DNA of 64,000 bases, taken from positions 1 to 64,000 of the forward strand of contig DATCKU010000016.1 in NCBI GenBank assembly GCA_036564245.1, written 5' to 3'. Below the pieces are notes generated by a model. The model saw nothing but the letters and a program-made list of their open reading frames with translations, did not search any database and was not told where the DNA came from. Numbering within the stretch: position 1 is the first letter of the stretch; each line of letters starts with the position of its first letter. This DNA is from Thermasporomyces sp036564245 (GTDB lineage: Bacteria > Actinomycetota > Actinomycetes > Propionibacteriales > Actinopolymorphaceae). A program made the translations under genes and the position numbers. Shown one piece after another: positions 60,164 to 64,000 of this stretch.

Positions 60164-62134
60164 GTGACGTCGAGTCTTTCCCGTCGACAACTGCTGAAGC
60201 TGGGTGGCGCGACCACCATCGGCGTGTACGGGATCACGAGTTGCTCGTTCTTGTCGACCGACCCCGACCGGCCGACCGGGCCAGGTGCGGCGGCCACTGG
60301 CGCGAAACAAGCCCCGATGCTGGAGGCCCTGGTGAAGTCCGGGAAGCTGCCTCCCTTGACGGATCGGCTGCCGAAGGACCCGATGGTGGTCAGGCCGCAG
60401 AACGAGCTCGGCGTCTACGGCGGCGTCATGCAGCGCGGACAGATCGATCTCAACACCGACGGACTGCAGTACATGGGGTGGGCTGGTCTCGTCGAGTGGA
60501 CGCCCACCACCCCGCCCGAGCCCGGCCCGGGTCTTGCCCACTCATGGGACATCGAGGACGACGGGCGTACGTACGTCTTCCACCTGCGTGAAGGCGTGAA
60601 GTGGTCGGACGGCGAGCCGTTCACCACCGACGACATCATGTACGTCTACGAGCACGTCTACCAGAACACCGAGCTCAGCCCGACGTTCCCGCACTGGCTC
60701 ACGTCTGGAGGGAAACCGGCGAAGTTCGTCCAGGTCGACGAGTACACGTTCCGGATCGAGTTCGCAGAGCCGCACGGGCTGCTGCTCAAGTACCTCTGCT
60801 TCGTCGGCCTCGCCGGCGGGCTGAACCCGATCCTTCAGCCCAAGCACTACATGCAGCAGTTCCATCCCGCCCTCGCCGGCGAGGACAAGGTGAAGGAGCT
60901 GCTCAAGGCGGCCAACGTCGAGTCCTGGGTCGACCACTACCACAACATGCACAACCACTGGACCAATCCCGACCTGCCCGTGCTGGGCCCGTGGAAGATC
61001 ACCAAGCCGCCCAAGGGGAACAACGCGACCGCAGAGCGCAACCCCTACTACTGGAAGGTCGACCCCGAAGGCCGGCAGCTTCCCTACATCGACGGGGCGG
61101 TCTACACCTTCCTCGACCAGGAGGCGCTCGGCCTGCGAGCCGCGAACGGCGAGATCGACCTCGCCGCATGGGACATCAGCACCCAGTCGGTTCCGTTGCT
61201 CATCCGGAACGAGAAGGAGAAGGACTACCGGGTACTGCGCTGGAGGCCGGACGGCTACTTCCACGCCATCAACCTCAACCAGAGCCACCCCGACCCCGTG
61301 TTGCGGGAGTTGTTCCAGGACATCAACTTCCGCGCAGGCGTGTCGCACGCGATCAACCGTGAGGAGATCCGCGACGCGTTGTTCGCAGGACAAGGCAGGC
61401 TCGAGCATCCCTGTGCCCAGCCGGAGGATCCGTACTTCATCGAGGGCATGGGCCGGCGGTTCATCGAGTACGACGAGGACAAGGCCAACGACTACCTCGA
61501 CCGCGCCGGCCTCACGAGGCGTGGCAGCAACGGGATGCGGTTACGTCCCGACGGCAAGCCGATGCAGCTCGTCGCCCAGACGTTCACCATCGGGATCGGC
61601 GTGCCGACCGTGAGCATCCTGGAGTTCGTCAAACGCTACTGGGCCAAGGTCGGCATCGACATGGTCATCAAGAACATCTCGGCCGAGCTGTGGTACGCGA
61701 GCATCTGGCACGGCGACTTCGACCTCAACTGCTACACACCTGCCGGCTACCTGTGGGACATCGACTCGCTGTGGTACGTGCCGACCAGCGGGCTCACGTA
61801 CTGGGCGCCGAAGTACGGCAACTGGTACAACGACCCCGACGGCGAGTGGTCGATGGAGCCCACGGGCGACATCCGCAAGCTCCAGGTGCTCTACGACCAG
61901 CTGGTCCAGGAGGTCGACGACGCCAAGCGTCTGGCACTCGGACAGGAGATCCTCAAGCTGCACGACAAGAACGTCTGGATCATCGGGACGGTCCAGTCGG
62001 CCTTTGCACCGGTCGTCGTGAGCGACGACCTGGGCAACGTCCGCGAGGAGGCGGTCGCAAGCTACCGTACGCTTTACGAAGCCGCGACGGATCTGGCGCA
62101 GCTGTACTTCAAGCACCCCGAGCAGCACACCTGA
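60164..62134 (+). CDS. Family 5 solute-binding protein, Tat-exported lipoprotein type
   Basis: Extracellular binding protein of 656 residues. The N-terminus SRRQLLKLGG is a twin-arginine signal and GITSC gives a lipobox with Cys27. The mature SBP_bac_5 domain has WDIEDDGRTYVFHLREGVKWSDGEPFTTDDIMYV, NPYYWKVDPEGRQLPYIDGAV and NFRAGVSHAINREEIRDALF. Start GTG 60164 follows AAGGAGGGTCAC; an in-frame GTG at 60113 is unlikely. First gene of a Dpp-type importer. The long size is like oligosaccharide-binding relatives, and the neighbouring glycosidase and sugar-type enzymes suggest a glycoside ligand. Confidence 0.9.
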   Translation: MTSSLSRRQLLKLGGATTIGVYGITSCSFLSTDPDRPTGPGAAATGAKQAPMLEALVKSGKLPPLTDRLPKDPMVVRPQNELGVYGGVMQRGQIDLNTDGLQYMGWAGLVEWTPTTPPEPGPGLAHSWDIEDDGRTYVFHLREGVKWSDGEPFTTDDIMYVYEHVYQNTELSPTFPHWLTSGGKPAKFVQVDEYTFRIEFAEPHGLLLKYLCFVGLAGGLNPILQPKHYMQQFHPALAGEDKVKELLKAANVESWVDHYHNMHNHWTNPDLPVLGPWKITKPPKGNNATAERNPYYWKVDPEGRQLPYIDGAVYTFLDQEALGLRAANGEIDLAAWDISTQSVPLLIRNEKEKDYRVLRWRPDGYFHAINLNQSHPDPVLRELFQDINFRAGVSHAINREEIRDALFAGQGRLEHPCAQPEDPYFIEGMGRRFIEYDEDKANDYLDRAGLTRRGSNGMRLRPDGKPMQLVAQTFTIGIGVPTVSILEFVKRYWAKVGIDMVIKNISAELWYASIWHGDFDLNCYTPAGYLWDIDSLWYVPTSGLTYWAPKYGNWYNDPDGEWSMEPTGDIRKLQVLYDQLVQEVDDAKRLALGQEILKLHDKNVWIIGTVQSAFAPVVVSDDLGNVREEAVASYRTLYEAATDLAQLYFKHPEQHT

Positions 62135-62143
62135 CGGACCACC

Positions 62144-63136
62144 ATGGCGTACTACCTGTTGCGACGCCTGATCTACATGGTCCTCACGGTCCTGCTGGTC
62201 TCGTTGGTGTCGTTCGCCATCATCCAGCTGCCGCCGGGCGACTACCTCAGCACGGTCGTGGCCAACCTGTCGCGCACCGGGCAGACCGTCGAACCGGAGC
62301 AGCTCGCGGCGTTGCGGGAGCGGTACGCACTCGACCAGCCGATGATCGCGCAGTACTGGAAGTGGATCACGAACATCCTGCTGCACCTCGACTTCGGCCA
62401 GTCGTTCGAGTACGGGCGGCCGGTGTCGGCACTGCTGGCCGAGCGGCTGCCGCTCACCATCGCGCTCGGCCTGGCGACGCTGTTCTTCACGTGGGCCGTC
62501 GCCCTGCCCGCGGGGATCTACTCGGCGGTGCGGAAGTACTCGATCGGTGACTACGTGCTCACCGCCGTCGCGTTCGTCGGGATCGCGGTACCGGGGTTCC
62601 TGCTCGCGTTGACGGTCGCGTACCTGCAGTTCCGCTACTTCGACAAGAGCGTCGGGGGGTTGTTCTCACCGGAGTACGTCGGCGCCCGGTGGAACCTCGG
62701 CAAGATCCTCGACCTGCTCGACCATGTCTGGTTGCCGATCGTCGTGCTGTCGTTGGGCGGGATCGGCGGCACGATCCGGATCCTGCGCGCCAACCTGCTC
62801 GACGAGCTCCGCAAACCGTACGTCGTCACGGCCCGAGCGCGTGGGCTGTCGGAGCGACGGCTGATCGCCCTCTATCCCTTGCGCGTGGCACTGAACCCGT
62901 TCGTCGCCACCGTCGGCTGGCTCATCCCGGCTCTGTTCGACGGGGAGGTCCTGGTCGCCACCGTGCTCGGGCTGCAGACCACCGGGCCGTTGCTCTTGGG
63001 CGCGCTGGAAAGCCAGGACATGTATCTCGCAGGCAGCATCATCTTCATCGCCTGCGTCCTCACGGTCTTCGGCACGCTGCTGTCCGACATCTTGCTGGCA
63101 CTGGTCGATCCGCGCGTCCGTGAGGGTTACCAGTGA
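62144..63136 (+). CDS. Dipeptide/oligosaccharide-type ABC transporter permease (DppB type)
   Basis: Membrane permease of 330 residues. One N-terminal helix (LLRRLIYMVLTVLLVSLVSF), a periplasmic stretch ending YALDQPMIAQYWKWI, then five core helices and an EAA loop (TARARGLSERRLIALYPLRVALNP). It begins ten bases after the binding-protein stop and ends with a GTGA overlap or near-overlap to the next permease gene. Confidence 0.92.
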   Translation: MAYYLLRRLIYMVLTVLLVSLVSFAIIQLPPGDYLSTVVANLSRTGQTVEPEQLAALRERYALDQPMIAQYWKWITNILLHLDFGQSFEYGRPVSALLAERLPLTIALGLATLFFTWAVALPAGIYSAVRKYSIGDYVLTAVAFVGIAVPGFLLALTVAYLQFRYFDKSVGGLFSPEYVGARWNLGKILDLLDHVWLPIVVLSLGGIGGTIRILRANLLDELRKPYVVTARARGLSERRLIALYPLRVALNPFVATVGWLIPALFDGEVLVATVLGLQTTGPLLLGALESQDMYLAGSIIFIACVLTVFGTLLSDILLALVDPRVREGYQ

Positions 63137-63183
63137 GCAGGACCGCGAGACAGCCACGGTGGTGGAGGGGAGGTGATGGCGAG

Positions 63184-64000
63184 ATGGGGCTGCTGAGGCC
63201 AAGCCGTCCAGCCCGCGAGCGCTCGGGCGACATCTACGTGGCCCCGCAGTACAAGCTCGTGTGGTGGAGGTTCCGCAGGCACAAGCTCGCCGTCGCAGGC
63301 CTCGTCGTGCTGGCCCTGATCTACCTGGTGGCGGCATTCTGCGAGTTCTGGGCACCCACGACCCCCGACACCTACCGCGCGACGTACAGCTACGCGCCGC
63401 CGCAGCGCATCCACGTCTCCTTCGACGGCGGCGTGCACTTCTTCGTCTACGAGTACGACTCGAAAGCCAATCCCCAGACGTTGCAGCGAGAGTTCGTCGA
63501 GGACAAAAGCAAGCCCGTCGCGCTCCGGTTCTTCGCGCGCGGCGAGCCGTACCGGCTGTGGGGCATCATCCCCACGGACATCCACTTGTTCGGTCCGGTC
63601 GAACGCGGCAAGCCGTTCTACCCGATCGGCGCCGACGAGCAGGGCCGTGACCTTGCGAGCCGCATCATCTACGGCACGCGGATCTCGATGTCGGTCGGTC
63701 TGGTCGGAGTCTTCCTGTCGCTGCTGCTCGGCCTCCTGCTCGGCGGCATCTCGGGCTACTTCGGCGGAGTGACCGACACGGTCATCCAGCGGATCATCGA
63801 GTTCGTCATGTCGGTGCCGACCCTGCCGCTGTGGCTGGGACTGGCGGCAGCGGTGCCGCCGGGGTGGGGACCGATCAAGACGTACTTCGCCATCACCGTC
63901 ATCCTGTCGCTCATCGGCTGGACCGGGCTCGCCCGCGTCATCCGCAGCCGGTTCCTTCAGATCAGGGCCGAAGACTACGTGCTCGCCGCGGAGCTCGACG
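63184..64000 (+). CDS. DppC-type ABC transporter permease, 3' end outside window
   Basis: Second permease, truncated at the window edge. ATG 63184 stands ten bases after GGGAGGTG; GTG 63133, overlapping the previous stop, is an alternative that adds 17 Arg/Trp-rich residues. One N-terminal helix (LAVAGLVVLALIYLVAAF) is followed by an unusually long periplasmic loop of about 100 residues (EFWAPTTPDTYRATYSY ... FYPIGADEQGRDLASRII), then core helices (ISMSVGLVGVFLSLLLGLLLGG). The EAA loop is just reached at the end. The ATPases are expected to lie beyond the window. Confidence 0.88.
   Translation, partial: MGLLRPSRPARERSGDIYVAPQYKLVWWRFRRHKLAVAGLVVLALIYLVAAFCEFWAPTTPDTYRATYSYAPPQRIHVSFDGGVHFFVYEYDSKANPQTLQREFVEDKSKPVALRFFARGEPYRLWGIIPTDIHLFGPVERGKPFYPIGADEQGRDLASRIIYGTRISMSVGLVGVFLSLLLGLLLGGISGYFGGVTDTVIQRIIEFVMSVPTLPLWLGLAAAVPPGWGPIKTYFAITVILSLIGWTGLARVIRSRFLQIRAEDYVLAAELD

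Noticed and set aside
1..64000. tRNA or rRNA genes, prophage, toxin-antitoxin or CRISPR-Cas systems
   Set aside because: None seen on either strand; no cloverleaf-like or rRNA-like segment was recognised. A dedicated tRNA scan would be decisive.

Overview
The window is high-GC DNA of actinobacterial type. GTG starts are frequent, genes overlap at GTGA/ATGA junctions, and recA-recX, gluABCD and miaB lie in the same neighbourhood, as in many Actinomycetota. The recA gene carries an intein at the same place as the Mycobacterium leprae RecA intein, and a DUF3046 gene sits upstream of recA. I cannot fix the genus. No rRNA, tRNA or CRISPR array was seen.

Layout. 1-10 kb is a carbohydrate block: a truncated FMN alpha-hydroxy-acid oxidase, a GH38 alpha-mannosidase, a LacI-type regulator, and a divergent pair made of a Gfo/Idh/MocA oxidoreductase and a GH65-like protein. 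At 9.84-10.49 kb lies a roughly 650 bp MITE-like element with 87 bp imperfect terminal inverted repeats. 10.5-29.3 kb is core: miaB, gluABCD (glutamate uptake), a secreted GH76-type mannanase, an Eis-like acetyltransferase, a five-gene oligopeptide-type ABC transporter, recX, recA with intein, DUF3046 and thiI. 29.4-45.1 kb is a cell-wall glycopolymer locus: two paralogous large GT2 glycosyltransferases, two membrane-anchored CDP-glycerol/ribitol phosphotransferase-like proteins, a fused CDP-ribitol synthase, a methyltransferase-like protein and all four dTDP-rhamnose genes (A, B, C, D). 45.4-48.5 kb holds an ECF (SigE-type) sigma factor overlapped by a membrane-anchored Asp-box propeller protein, followed by a convergent protein with an internally duplicated four-cysteine domain.

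48.7-64 kb is a catabolic island: creatininase-like hydrolase, two Gfo/Idh oxidoreductases, three amidohydrolase-fold proteins (one with its metal-site histidines changed to arginine), an enolase-superfamily enzyme, a DapA-type aldolase, a deacetylase-like protein, a barrel glycosidase-like protein and a Dpp-type ABC importer that runs off the right end. The likely logic is import of a glycoside or related compound, hydrolysis, oxidation, lactone or amide opening, isomerisation or dehydration, and aldol cleavage. The substrate is unknown. Three copies of a core motif ACATYTACGARA in its divergent promoters suggest one shared regulator that is not encoded in the window.

The most unusual features are the MITE-like element together with related AATGACCACG/AGG motifs sitting exactly at gene ends (often supplying the stop codon), the RecA intein whose first endonuclease motif has lost its aspartate, and the arginine-substituted pseudo-amidohydrolase inside the catabolic operon.
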